Of a stretch of 23,723 nucleotides of DNA, positions 14,557-22,155 are shown in pieces. The stretch comes from JAJZRV01 sp027442615. GTDB lineage: Bacteria; Pseudomonadota; Gammaproteobacteria; Burkholderiales; Ferrovaceae. The stretch's first letter is position 1; every line of letters begins with the position of its first letter. The notes beneath the pieces were generated by a model. It worked only from the letters and a program-made list of their open reading frames with translations, did not search any database and was not told the origin of the DNA. The stretch spans positions 1-23,723 of the forward strand of contig DAIBBI010000011.1 of NCBI GenBank assembly GCA_027442615.1. The letters run 5' to 3'. The translations under genes were made by a program, and so were the position numbers.

Positions 14557-16284
14557 TTACTTCTTGAGTGCAGCGGCCGGGTTCAGGCTGGTGATGCGGC
14601 CGCTCTCGGTACCAGCGGTTTCATCAATGATGGCATTGATCAAAGTCGGCTTGCGTGACTTGAGAGCCTCTTCGATGCCCTTGCGCAGTTCGGCTGGGGT
14701 TGTGGCATAAACGCCCACACCACCGAATGCTTCCATCAGCTTCTCGTAGCGCGAATCCTTCACGAACACTGTTGGTGCCACGTCAGCACCGCCACCCAGG
14801 TTCTTGTCAGTGCCGCGATAGACACCGTTGTTGTTGAGGATCACCACGCATACCGGCAAGTTATAACGGCAGATGGTCTCAACTTCCATGCCACTGAAAC
14901 CAAAGGCGCTGTCGCCTTCAATGGCGATCACAGGCTCACCGCTCTCAACGGCAGCTGCCACGGCAAAGCCCATACCGATGCCCATCACGCCCCATGTACC
15001 CACGTCCAGACGCTTGCGTGGTTTGTACATATCGACGATGGAACGGGTAAAGTCCAGCGCATTGGCACCTTCGTTGACTAGCATGGCATCCGGATTGGCC
15101 TTGACGATGTCACGCACCACATTAAGCGCGCTGTGGAAGTTCATCGGCTTCGGATCCTTGGCGAGGGTCTCTGCCATCTTCGCCACGTTCTTGTTCTTGC
15201 GTTCAGCCACGGCGCTCAGCCACTCAACCGGAGGCTTGGCCCAGCTGTTGCCAATACCAGCCAGCAGTGCAGCAACACAGGAGCCGATGTCGCCGACGAC
15301 AGGCGCGTCAATGCGCACGTTGCTGTCCATTTCGGTGGCAGCTATGTCGATCTGAATGAACTTCTGACCGCCCCAGTCCTTGTGGCTCTTGCCACCCCAA
15401 GTCTTGCCCTTGCCATGCGAGAGCAGCCAGTTCAGACGTGCACCAATCAGTAACACCACGTCTGCTTCCGGCAATACGTAAGAACGGGCTGCAGAGGCCG
15501 ATTGCTCGTGCGTGTCGGGCAAAATACCCTTGGCCATGGACATAGGCAGATAGGGAATGCCGGTCTTCTCGACGAGGGTACGGATGTCCGCATCAGCCTG
15601 AGCGTAGGCGGCACCCTTGCCCAACAGAATCAGAGGCTTCTTGGCACCTTTGAGCAAATCGAGTGCGCGTTTGATCGCATCCGGTGCGGGGATCTGGCGC
15701 GGGGCTGGATCAACCACTTTGATCAGCGTGCTCTTGCCCACTTCGGCGTCCATGGTCTGCGCAAACAGCTTGGCCGGCAGGTCCAGGTAAACGCCTCCAG
15801 GGCGGCCCGAGACGGCGGCCCGAATGGCTCGTGCGATGCCTACGCCGATGTCTTCAGCGTTCAGCACGCGAAAGGCAGCCTTACACAGGGGCTTGGCAAT
15901 GGCCAACTGATCCATCTCTTCGTAATCACCCTGCTGCAAGTCAACAATTTCGCGCTCGGATGAACCGGAGATCAGGATCATCGGAAAACAATTGGTGGTG
16001 GCGTTGGCCAGAGCGGTCAGCCCATTGAGGAAACCGGGCGCCGACACAGTAACGCAGATACCGGGCTTGCCGGTCATGAAGCCGGCAATGGCTGCTGCGT
16101 TACCGGCATTCTGTTCATGGCGGAAGGAAATGACGCGCAGACCTTCGCCTTGAGCCATGCGGGTGAAGTCGGTGACCGGAATGCCCGGAAGGCCGTAGAT
16201 GGTGTTGATGCCATTGAGTTTCAGGGCATCGAGGATTAGATGGAAACCATCGGTCTGCACTTGCGATTCAGCGTTGTTGGTCAT
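14557..16284 (-). CDS. oxc: oxalyl-CoA decarboxylase
   Basis: This ThDP- and Mg2+-dependent enzyme converts oxalyl-CoA to formyl-CoA and CO2. The 575-residue protein matches Oxalobacter Oxc (568 aa) along its whole length. Examples are SFRHEQNAGNAAAIAGF with the ThDP-activating glutamate, SGSSEREIVDLQQGDYEEMD, LIGARLNWLLSHGKGKTWG, VNEGANALDFTRSIVDM, and the ThDP motif GDSAFGFSGMEVETICRYNL ending NNNG. MTNNAESQ (ATG 16284) is chosen because homology starts just after it; the frame stays open upstream to 16392 without homology. The formyl-CoA:oxalate CoA-transferase (frc) that usually partners Oxc is not in the window. A terminator follows, so it appears monocistronic, and it has an FNR-type upstream region. 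Confidence 0.96.
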   Translation of the reverse strand: MTNNAESQVQTDGFHLILDALKLNGINTIYGLPGIPVTDFTRMAQGEGLRVISFRHEQNAGNAAAIAGFMTGKPGICVTVSAPGFLNGLTALANATTNCFPMILISGSSEREIVDLQQGDYEEMDQLAIAKPLCKAAFRVLNAEDIGVGIARAIRAAVSGRPGGVYLDLPAKLFAQTMDAEVGKSTLIKVVDPAPRQIPAPDAIKRALDLLKGAKKPLILLGKGAAYAQADADIRTLVEKTGIPYLPMSMAKGILPDTHEQSASAARSYVLPEADVVLLIGARLNWLLSHGKGKTWGGKSHKDWGGQKFIQIDIAATEMDSNVRIDAPVVGDIGSCVAALLAGIGNSWAKPPVEWLSAVAERKNKNVAKMAETLAKDPKPMNFHSALNVVRDIVKANPDAMLVNEGANALDFTRSIVDMYKPRKRLDVGTWGVMGIGMGFAVAAAVESGEPVIAIEGDSAFGFSGMEVETICRYNLPVCVVILNNNGVYRGTDKNLGGGADVAPTVFVKDSRYEKLMEAFGGVGVYATTPAELRKGIEEALKSRKPTLINAIIDETAGTESGRITSLNPAAALKK

Positions 16285-16427
16285 GGTGAGATTTCTCTTC
16301 AGTTTGAAGCAGAGTAAAATAACAAAATTAGGTAGCGTGACCAGAGGGTGACAGCCTGCACAGGACAATTTCGCAGAGCTTTTGCCCCACACTCAAAACC
16401 CCGAGGCACGTTACTGACAGCGACGGA

Positions 16428-16433
16428 GTATTA
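16428..16433 (-). promoter_or_regulatory. candidate -10 box of the oxc promoter
   Basis: On the minus strand TAATAC (16433 to 16428) places a start site near 16421. That puts the centre of the proximal FNR-type box (16462.5) about 41.5 bp upstream, the classical position for class II FNR/CRP activation. No good -35 hexamer is evident, as expected for an activator-dependent promoter. Confidence 0.55.
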
Positions 16434-16455
16434 CAGGAAACATGCCCTTGCACCA

Positions 16456-16469
16456 TTGACCGCGGTCAA
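16456..16469. promoter_or_regulatory. FNR/CRP-type box 1 (TTGAC-N4-GTCAA)
   Basis: TTGACCGCGGTCAA is a perfect 14-bp palindrome matching the TTGA-N6-TCAA core used by FNR/FixK/DNR-type regulators. It is centred about 41.5 bp upstream of the predicted oxc start site. The flanking T/A of the classic FNR site is replaced by C/G, so the exact family member is uncertain. Confidence 0.65.
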
Positions 16470-16472
16470 GAC

Positions 16473-16531
16473 TTCGGAACAATTCCGAAAGGCCATTGAT
16501 CCTGGTCAATTTTCATAAAAATTTCGAAAGG
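16473..16531. repeat. 20-bp direct repeat, first copy palindromic, within the oxc upstream module
   Basis: Copy 1 (16473-16492) contains the perfect inverted repeat TTCGGAA-CAA-TTCCGAA. Copy 2 (16512-16531) matches it at 16 of 20 positions and ends in the same CGAAAGG. The copies are offset by 39 bp, and each follows one FNR-type box. The box-plus-repeat module therefore appears duplicated in tandem. The inverted repeat is a plausible second-regulator operator. Confidence 0.55.
16496..16509. promoter_or_regulatory. FNR/CRP-type box 2 (TTGAT-N4-GTCAA)
   Basis: TTGATCCTGGTCAA matches the FNR consensus TTGAT-N4-ATCAA except for one half-site base. Its centre is exactly 40 bp (about four helical turns) from box 1, placing it about 81.5 bp upstream of the predicted oxc start on the same helix face. 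Confidence 0.65.
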
Positions 16532-16705
16532 TCTTTGCCTGTGAATGGCGCGACAGGTTACCGTACAGGGTGATTCGTGAATTTTTACTTGCAGTGGCCA
16601 GCATGGACTTGCACGCGATCCATTCGCCGTAATATCGACACACGCATCGGCCCATGTAGCCTGATCTGCAATCGCTTTTCCTTGCAGTTTTAATGGGGAT
16701 AAGTC

Positions 16706-18868
16706 ATGAGTAAACCACTGTCGGCCCTCCTGGGCATTCTGGCTTGCCTACTTTGTTTTTCGGCAGCCAGGGCAGCACCTGGGGTGACGGTTTCAAACCG
16801 GGACATCGGCGGTGTCGTTAAAAGCCCCAAAGGCCCAGAAGCCGGGGTTTGGGTCATCGCCGAAACCAGGGACCTGCCCACCCGGTTTGCCAAGATCGTG
16901 GTTACAGACGAACAGGGCAGATTCCTGATCCCGGGATTACCCAAGGCACACTATCAGGTCTGGGTCAGAGGATATGGACTGGTGGATTCTCCCAGGGTGG
17001 CTGCTACGCCAGGACAGATTCTGACGCTCGGTGCCGTCCTGGCCCCTGACAAGAGGGCCGCGGCTGCCTACTATCCTGGCGTCTACTGGTACTCAATGCT
17101 GGAGATTCCGAAGTCGAACGAGTTCCCAGGCACTGGAGAGCAAGGCAACGGCATACCATCCACCATGAAATCCCAGTATTACTGGGTGGACACCCTCAAA
17201 AACGGCTGCCAGTCCTGCCACGCCCTGGGATCACGCGGTGTGCGCGAAATTCCAGAATTTTTCATGGACATGGCCCACGGCAATTCCTTTGCCGCCTGGG
17301 CCTACCGCACCCAGGCGGGTCAGGCCATGGGGTACATGGCCACTGTGTTGGCGCGACTTGGCCCCGAGAAGGGTCTGGAACTCTTTTCGCAATGGACCGA
17401 TCGCATCGCCCGGGGTGCGGTACCTTCAGAAGAACCTCCTCGCCCTCAAGGCATCGAGCGCAACGCGGTCTACACCCTGTGGGACTGGTCTTCTCCCAAG
17501 CATTACCTGCATGATGCCATTTCCACCGACAAGCGCCAACCGACGGTCAATGCCAACGGCCTGATTTGGGGTGCTCCTGAAGAAAGCACTGATCTCGTCC
17601 CCATCCTCGATCCGGTGCACCATGAGGCCTCCGAAATCCGCATGCCCTACAAGGACCCGACCACCCCCTCCCAGCTTGAGGTTGGCAAGGGCACATCGGC
17701 CTATTGGGGGGATGACTTGATCTGGGACGGGCACACCAGCATCCACAATCTTATCCTTGATGAACGCGGCAGGATATGGTTTGCATCGCGTATTCGCCCT
17801 GCGCCCAATCCTGCCTTCTGCAAGCAGGGGTCACCGCATCCTTCTGCCCAAGTCCTGCCTTTGGACGAATCCCTGCGCCAGCTCAGCATGTACGACCCCG
17901 AGAGGAAAATATGGCACTTGATCGACACCTGCTTTAGCACCCATCACCTCTACTTTGCCCACGACCACGACGATACCTTATGGACTAGTGCGGGACCGCC
18001 GACAAGCGGCGTGGTGGGCTGGTTCAATACCCGACGTTACCTCGAGACCGGAAATGAACAGGATGCACAAGGATGGACACCACTCATCATAGACACCAAC
18101 GGAAACGGCCGGCGCGATGACTATGTGGAGGCCGACCAGCCTACCAACCCGAAGAAGGACAAGCGCGTGATGGCAGCATTCTATGGTGTTCAGCCCAGTC
18201 CGGTAGATGATACGGTATGGGGGCAGTCCATGGATGTGGGGTTCTCACGCCAGGACCAGCCAGGCTATCTGATCAGGCTGAATCCGGGCAGCGACCCCGC
18301 CCGCACTGCACTGGCAGAGATCTACCAACCACCAGAAGGCAGCTTTGGCCCACGAGGGTTGGATATCGATTCCAAAGGGGTCGTTTGGACCGTTCTTTCA
18401 AGCGGGCAGATGGCGAGCTTTGACCGCAGCAAATGCGAGGGCCCCCTCAGTGGCCCCACCACAGACGAAGGCAAGCAGTGTCCGGAAGGCTGGAGCCTCT
18501 ACCGGTTCCCGGGCCCCCAGTTTACAGGCCTCGACCCCAAAGGGAGTGCAGAGCATGCCTATTACATCTGGGTAGATCGCTTCAACACGCTTGGCCTGGG
18601 CGAAGACGTGCCGATCGCCTCCGCCAACGGTGGCGAATCGTTGCTTGCATTGGTCAACGGCCATTTTGTGAATCTCCATGTACCCTACCCCATGCCATTT
18701 TTCACCAAGAATGTGGATGGACGCATCGACGACCCAGCCGCAGGATGGAAGGGGCGTGGGCTATGGACTACTTCTGGAACGCGGGCAAACTTTCACGGCG
18801 AAGCCGGAAAGGAAGCGTCGCCAATGGTTTTCAAGGTGCAGATTCGCCCCAGCCCTCTGGCCAATTAG
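16706..18868 (+). CDS. periplasmic haem-c protein with carboxypeptidase-regulatory-like and propeller-like domains
   Basis: The 720-residue precursor has a signal peptide (cleavage near SAARA-A, about residue 23). An Ig-like carboxypeptidase-regulatory domain follows (about 30-112: VVKSPKGPEAGVWVIAET...DEQGRFLIPGLPKAHYQVWVRG). A single c-type haem motif, CQSCH (168-172), lies in a helical segment. From about 290 to the end, repeated blocks such as DERGRIWFASR, DHDDTLWTSAG and DIDSKGVVWTVLS resemble beta-propeller blades of the Vgb/SMP-30 type. This suggests a periplasmic electron-transfer or redox enzyme, but no catalytic function is recognisable. GGGGAT precedes ATG 16706. It diverges from oxc and shares its upstream region. 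Confidence 0.85.
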   Translation: MSKPLSALLGILACLLCFSAARAAPGVTVSNRDIGGVVKSPKGPEAGVWVIAETRDLPTRFAKIVVTDEQGRFLIPGLPKAHYQVWVRGYGLVDSPRVAATPGQILTLGAVLAPDKRAAAAYYPGVYWYSMLEIPKSNEFPGTGEQGNGIPSTMKSQYYWVDTLKNGCQSCHALGSRGVREIPEFFMDMAHGNSFAAWAYRTQAGQAMGYMATVLARLGPEKGLELFSQWTDRIARGAVPSEEPPRPQGIERNAVYTLWDWSSPKHYLHDAISTDKRQPTVNANGLIWGAPEESTDLVPILDPVHHEASEIRMPYKDPTTPSQLEVGKGTSAYWGDDLIWDGHTSIHNLILDERGRIWFASRIRPAPNPAFCKQGSPHPSAQVLPLDESLRQLSMYDPERKIWHLIDTCFSTHHLYFAHDHDDTLWTSAGPPTSGVVGWFNTRRYLETGNEQDAQGWTPLIIDTNGNGRRDDYVEADQPTNPKKDKRVMAAFYGVQPSPVDDTVWGQSMDVGFSRQDQPGYLIRLNPGSDPARTALAEIYQPPEGSFGPRGLDIDSKGVVWTVLSSGQMASFDRSKCEGPLSGPTTDEGKQCPEGWSLYRFPGPQFTGLDPKGSAEHAYYIWVDRFNTLGLGEDVPIASANGGESLLALVNGHFVNLHVPYPMPFFTKNVDGRIDDPAAGWKGRGLWTTSGTRANFHGEAGKEASPMVFKVQIRPSPLAN

Positions 18869-18884
18869 GGCGATTTCAGGCCTG

Positions 18885-18907
18885 CAACCGTGGTATTTCC
18901 ACAGTTG
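18885..18907 (+). terminator. hairpin after the haem-c gene
   Basis: CAACCGTGG and CCACAGTTG form a stem of eight pairs with one mismatch around TATTT, 16 nt after the haem-c gene stop. No T-run follows, so it is only a possible transcript end. Confidence 0.3.
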
Positions 18908-18983
18908 GTCGGCACGGCCCAACGCTAAACAATTCGATATCATCCGGGAATCGATGCGCAATCAAAAAAGTCGGGATTATTAG

Positions 18984-19433
18984 GTGTCCTTCACCTTCAA
19001 CGAGGATGCCTATCATGGCACTCGAAAAAACCTCAACCCCACACCATGCGCGTTTGAGAAGGCAGTGCTATCGCTCTGTGTTTCCTGCAAATTGGCAGAA
19101 AATCATCTACTGGCAGAACGCGAAACCATCAATTGCCATGATGCCAAAGCACAGGAAACCTGCGTCAGGTTACGCGATGTACTGCGCACCAACTCCGCCT
19201 TCGTTTTGAAAATTACCACCAACATGGATGCCCCCCTGCCCCATAACAAGGACATGAGGGTCCAGTGCGGAGGGCTGAAGGGTCTTCAAAAAGTGGTGAA
19301 CGGAAGTGAAGAGGTTACCAACGTCAGAAAGCTGGTTACTGACGTGCTAGCCCGATACGTCAACCTTGAGTCGCTACCCTATGCACTCATCGTCCAGAGC
19401 ATCTCAAATTTCAGCATCAGAAAACGCAGTTAG
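18984..19433 (+). CDS. cysteine-rich hypothetical protein
   Basis: This 149-residue protein starts with GTG (18984) and has no signal peptide or membrane segment. Six cysteines are visible: Cys22, the Cys32-x2-Cys35 pair (LCVSCKLAE), Cys51, Cys60 and Cys95 (VQCGGLKGLQ). The CxxC-x15-C-x8-C spacing could bind a metal or iron-sulfur cluster. The segments NEDAYHGTRKNLNP, APLPHNKDMRVQCGGL and YALIVQSISNFSIRKR look like conserved family blocks in betaproteobacterial hypothetical proteins, but the function is unknown. It follows the haem-c gene by 115 bp with a weak hairpin between, so cotranscription is uncertain. It is convergent with the next gene. Confidence 0.7.
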   Translation: MSFTFNEDAYHGTRKNLNPTPCAFEKAVLSLCVSCKLAENHLLAERETINCHDAKAQETCVRLRDVLRTNSAFVLKITTNMDAPLPHNKDMRVQCGGLKGLQKVVNGSEEVTNVRKLVTDVLARYVNLESLPYALIVQSISNFSIRKRS

Positions 19434-19485
19434 CAATCAAGCCAGCACCAGCATACCCCCAGGTTCAGCCCACGAGGCTTGGTGG

Positions 19486-19923
19486 CTACTTCCTGGGTGC
19501 ACCTTTCCAGTGGAACAAGACATCTGCCCCATTCTTGCCTTTGATCGTAACCATGTGCACTTCTGTGACGCCTCGGTACGAAGCAATGATTCGGTATTTT
19601 CCATCGGGTAACATGATATTGGTCATGGGACCTGCAGCGGGCAACATGAAGACGGGGCCATGTTCGTCTTCAATCAGAAGCTTCACATCAGCAACGAATT
19701 CATTGTCCATTCGTTCTGCAAAAATGAGGCGCAAGCTGAAATCCTTGCCCATTCTGCGCATGTAGGACTGCTCATCCGAACCGATGCCGCCGTTCATATA
19801 TAGCGCGGGGCGTATGGTCTCAAAAAGAATAATTTCATCTTCCTGGGCATATGCTGCCGTTGCAACGCACCCTAGAATGGCAACGCCGACGAAGAACGGA
19901 GCAAAAAGCTTTTTCAGTTCCAT
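19486..19923 (-). CDS. secreted hypothetical protein with Ig-like fold
   Basis: The 145-residue precursor has a signal peptide ending ATAAYAQ (about residue 26). The mature part contains NGGIGSDEQSYMRRMGKDFSLRLIFAERMDNEFVADV, then a beta-rich C-terminus with LPDGKYRIIASYRGVTEVHMVTI resembling carboxypeptidase-regulatory or Ig-like repeats. A periplasmic location is expected and the function is unknown. The start is firm: AGGAGGT lies 6 nt before ATG 19923. It is a single gene, convergent with the Cys-rich gene and divergent from the outer-membrane protein gene. Confidence 0.8.
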   Translation of the reverse strand: MELKKLFAPFFVGVAILGCVATAAYAQEDEIILFETIRPALYMNGGIGSDEQSYMRRMGKDFSLRLIFAERMDNEFVADVKLLIEDEHGPVFMLPAAGPMTNIMLPDGKYRIIASYRGVTEVHMVTIKGKNGADVLFHWKGAPRK

Positions 19924-20019
19924 GATGACCTCCTGTTGAAAGGCATCAATCTAGCGGAATCCGGGGTGATTTTCTGTTTCAGCTTGTTTCACGCGACGAT
20001 GCATGCCATACACGCCTTG

Positions 20020-20048
20020 CTGACAAAATTTGTTAAAAAATGTATAAG
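20020..20048 (+). promoter_or_regulatory. promoter of the outer-membrane barrel gene
   Basis: CTGACA (20020-20025) and TATAAG (20043-20048) have the ideal 17-bp spacing, each matching consensus at 5 of 6 positions. The spacer is very AT-rich. The palindrome ACAAAATTTGT (20024-20034) overlaps the -35 edge and could be an operator. This leaves a ~70-nt leader before ATG 20127. Confidence 0.6.
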
Positions 20049-20126
20049 GAGCAGCTGCGCGGACGCAAGCCCATTCATTTCGCTGCAGATTAGGCACAAA
20101 GTCACCTATCAATCTTTAACGCTGGA

Positions 20127-20645
20127 ATGAAAATGAAAAAAATTGTCGCTGTCACGGTTTTATGTATTACTGCCCTGCCTGCTCTCGCACATGACGGGGA
20201 ACATGCCGCAACGGAGTTGGAAAACTATTTCGGCATATCAGCAAGCAAACTGACTTCTGGTGCTTCCAGCACAGGGGCGGCCGTGACGCTTGGTCATCGG
20301 TATGACGAGTATTTCGCAGCTGAAATTGCGTATGAAGACACGGGCGCCATTAACGCGACCGGTGAGCGCACCACGGCCTACTCGGCAGCAGGGGTTGGGT
20401 ATCTCCCCTTGGTTGAAGGCCTTGAAGCCTATGGCCGGCTTGGCTACGCAACTGCCAACACCAAAGATACGAGTGGCATCAAGGCCAACCACGGCGGCAT
20501 GACCTACGGCGCCGGCTTTGAACACAAATTGAATGAAAAATATTCTGTTGCCTTGGGCTGGGATCGGCTACACATTGGCGACAACGTCGCCATACCGCGT
20601 GCCAATGAAGACTCATATGCACTGACCGTGCTTCGCAAATTCTGA
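20127..20645 (+). CDS. OmpA-like outer-membrane beta-barrel protein
   Basis: The 172-residue precursor has a signal peptide (MKKIVAVTVLCITALPALA) and a mature start HDGEHAATELENYFGISASKL. Eight amphipathic beta-strands follow, including AAVTLGHRYDEYFAAEIAYEDTG, LEAYGRLGYATANTKD, TYGAGFEHKLNEKYSVALGWDR and a final SYALTVLRKF ending in Phe, the BAM recognition residue. It resembles the transmembrane barrel of OmpA or the outer-membrane beta-barrel families but lacks a peptidoglycan-binding domain. ATG 20127 and ATG 20133 are both possible. It is transcribed from a visible sigma-70 promoter and followed by a strong hairpin. Confidence 0.85.
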   Translation: MKMKKIVAVTVLCITALPALAHDGEHAATELENYFGISASKLTSGASSTGAAVTLGHRYDEYFAAEIAYEDTGAINATGERTTAYSAAGVGYLPLVEGLEAYGRLGYATANTKDTSGIKANHGGMTYGAGFEHKLNEKYSVALGWDRLHIGDNVAIPRANEDSYALTVLRKF

Positions 20646-20659
20646 GTCATTCGTCTTGT

Positions 20660-20689
20660 CAGGATCGGCGGCCAGGGCTGCTGATCCTG
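20660..20689 (+). terminator. hairpin between the barrel gene and the YidH-like gene
   Basis: CAGGATCGGCGGC pairs with GCTGCTGATCCTG over 13 positions (two G-T pairs) around the tetraloop CAGG, 15 nt after the barrel gene stop. It lies just before the convergent gene's stop. The T-run is missing, but the long stem and position make it a likely transcript 3' end. Confidence 0.6.
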
Positions 20690-20693
20690 CTCA

Positions 20694-21068
20694 TCAGAAG
20701 CCCGGCCCGCTAAACAGATAAACCGTCAGGGCAAGGCCCAGTCCGGTGACGACAAAATTCACTACAACGCCCATGGTCACGGCATAGCCCTCTGGAATTT
20801 CAACGGGCTTCAATGTCTTGAGCACCTTTCGGTACTGAATGATCGCCGAAGCGGATGAGAGCGCGCCCAGCAGGATGAAAGCGATTCCGATCCAGTAGGA
20901 AACGCCTTGCTGAAGCGGGTCGGCACGCTGAGGCATCAACAATCGCAGAAACAAACCAAACCGTTCGATCACAAAGCCAAATGCCATCAGGGTTAGACTG
21001 GTGCGATTCCATGCAAGCAGGGTTCGTTCTGCAGCGAAAAATACCCTCGGGTCGTTCAAGTCAGACAT
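20694..21068 (-). CDS. DUF202 (YidH-like) inner-membrane protein
   Basis: This ~124-residue protein has three transmembrane helices and the DUF202 signature at its N-terminus (NDPRVFFAAERTLLAWNRTSLTLMAFGFVIERF). It continues YWIGIAFILLGALSSASAIIQY and ends with a third helix before SGPGF. The family function is unknown. MSDLNDPR (ATG 21068) is preferred because AAGAGAG sits ~9 nt upstream; ATG 21077 would place that motif directly against the start. It is convergent with the barrel gene and divergent from pirin across 140 bp. Confidence 0.9.
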   Translation of the reverse strand: MSDLNDPRVFFAAERTLLAWNRTSLTLMAFGFVIERFGLFLRLLMPQRADPLQQGVSYWIGIAFILLGALSSASAIIQYRKVLKTLKPVEIPEGYAVTMGVVVNFVVTGLGLALTVYLFSGPGF

Positions 21069-21208
21069 TGGCGGCATCTCTCTTAAAAATTTGATTGAAA
21101 TAAAGGCTGATTATGCATTCCCTTTGAGTTCCAATGAAAGCTGGGATGAGATCACCACGCTGACGCGGTAGAATCGAAGCGTCGCCACCATTCGCTGAGC
21201 GCAAAATC

Positions 21209-22093
21209 ATGAGCACATCCTCCACTGAAGCACGCAAGCCATATCGATCTGTCGAAAAACTCGTCATGGGCGTTCAGACGTCCGATGGCGCGGGAGTTCG
21301 TCTCACTCGCGTCCTGACCCAGAACCTGCAGCGCCGACTGGATCCGTTTTTGATGCTGGACGCCTTTCGTAACGAGAACCCGGACGACTACATCGGAGGG
21401 TTTCCCGACCACCCCCATCGGGGATTTGAAACCGTGACCTACATGATTGCAGGGCGGATGCGTCACCACGATAGCGCAGGTAACGAAGGGCTACTGGGCC
21501 CGGGGGGTGCGCAATGGATGACCGCAGGTAGCGGGTTGATTCATTCCGAACTGCCGGAACAGGAAGCAGGACTGATGGAAGGGTTTCAGTTGTGGGTCAA
21601 TCTGCCCGCCAAAAACAAAATGACCCAACCCCGTTATCGAGATATTCCCACTGACGCAATTCCGGAATTCACTACTGAACATGGAGTGAGGGTACGCGTT
21701 ATTGCCGGTGCCAGTCATGGCACCTCTGGTGCGGTCCAGCGACCGGACACACAGCCCCTGTTCCTTGACGTGCATATACCCGCTGGCCATCGGTTCGAGC
21801 AGGCCATTGCCCCCAGTCACAATGCGTTTACCTACACTTACCGCGGCAGCGTCAGCATCTCGGGCACGAACGTACCGGACCGGCACATGGCCATTCTTGC
21901 CAATGATGGTGCAGCTTCGATTTGTATCGAGGCGGTCGAAAACGCACGACTGATCATCGTGGCAGGACAACCCCTCAATGAGCCCATTGCCCAGTACGGC
22001 CCCTTCGTCATGAATACGGCAGAAGAAATTCAGCAGACGCTACACGACTTCAGGGCTGGCGCGTTTGAAAAATCAACAGTGCAGCTGCTTTAA
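21209..22093 (+). CDS. pirin family protein
   Basis: The 294-residue bicupin protein carries the pirin metal site: HPHRGFETVTYM (His68, His70) and the later IHSELPE (His112, Glu114), which bind Fe or Ni in characterised pirins. The N-terminal cupin covers about 15-150 and the C-terminal cupin about 165-290. Some bacterial pirins show quercetinase-like activity and others act in redox or regulatory roles, so the substrate here is open. ATG 21209 has only a weak GAGCG upstream. It ends 62 bp before hflX in the same direction. Confidence 0.93.
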   Translation: MSTSSTEARKPYRSVEKLVMGVQTSDGAGVRLTRVLTQNLQRRLDPFLMLDAFRNENPDDYIGGFPDHPHRGFETVTYMIAGRMRHHDSAGNEGLLGPGGAQWMTAGSGLIHSELPEQEAGLMEGFQLWVNLPAKNKMTQPRYRDIPTDAIPEFTTEHGVRVRVIAGASHGTSGAVQRPDTQPLFLDVHIPAGHRFEQAIAPSHNAFTYTYRGSVSISGTNVPDRHMAILANDGAASICIEAVENARLIIVAGQPLNEPIAQYGPFVMNTAEEIQQTLHDFRAGAFEKSTVQLL

Positions 22094-22103
22094 AGAAAGT
22101 TGA

Positions 22104-22119
22104 TGTACGCAAGCGTACA
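22104..22119. promoter_or_regulatory. perfect dyad upstream of hflX
   Basis: TGTACGC-AA-GCGTACA is a perfect 16-bp inverted repeat in the 62-bp gap between pirin and hflX. Its right arm overlaps a -10-like TACAAT (22116-22121). That arrangement would suit repression of an hflX promoter. A regulator cannot be named. Confidence 0.4.
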
Positions 22120-22155
22120 ATCTCACCTGGTCCAATCAAGAAAAGCGCTTCCCAC

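Larger units (their letters stand above)
16285..16705. promoter_or_regulatory. 421-bp divergent regulatory region between oxc and the haem-c protein
   Basis: The gap contains no convincing gene. It holds two FNR/CRP-type boxes and a repeated 20-bp element (listed separately), a candidate oxc promoter, and a ~137-nt untranslated oxc leader. On the right it holds a CTGCAA/TTGCAG inverted repeat (16666-16687) shortly before the plus-strand ATG. Its size and density of symmetry suggest control of both divergent genes. Confidence 0.6.

Noticed and set aside
14873..15355. 160-aa ORF opposite oxc
   Set aside because: It is a shadow of the strongly conserved oxalyl-CoA decarboxylase and has no recognisable features.
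16531..16545. Class II FNR promoter for the plus-strand haem-c gene from box 2
   Set aside because: No acceptable -10 hexamer lies at the needed distance on the plus strand, unlike on the oxc side.
18433..19209. 258-aa ORF spanning the haem-c 3' end and the Cys-rich gene
   Set aside because: It overlaps two better-supported genes in another frame, and its composition (Arg, Trp, Cys-rich) is not protein-like.
22100..22121. TTGATG / TACAAT as an hflX promoter pair
   Set aside because: The spacing is only 10 bp, too short for sigma-70; the dyad was kept but not this -35.
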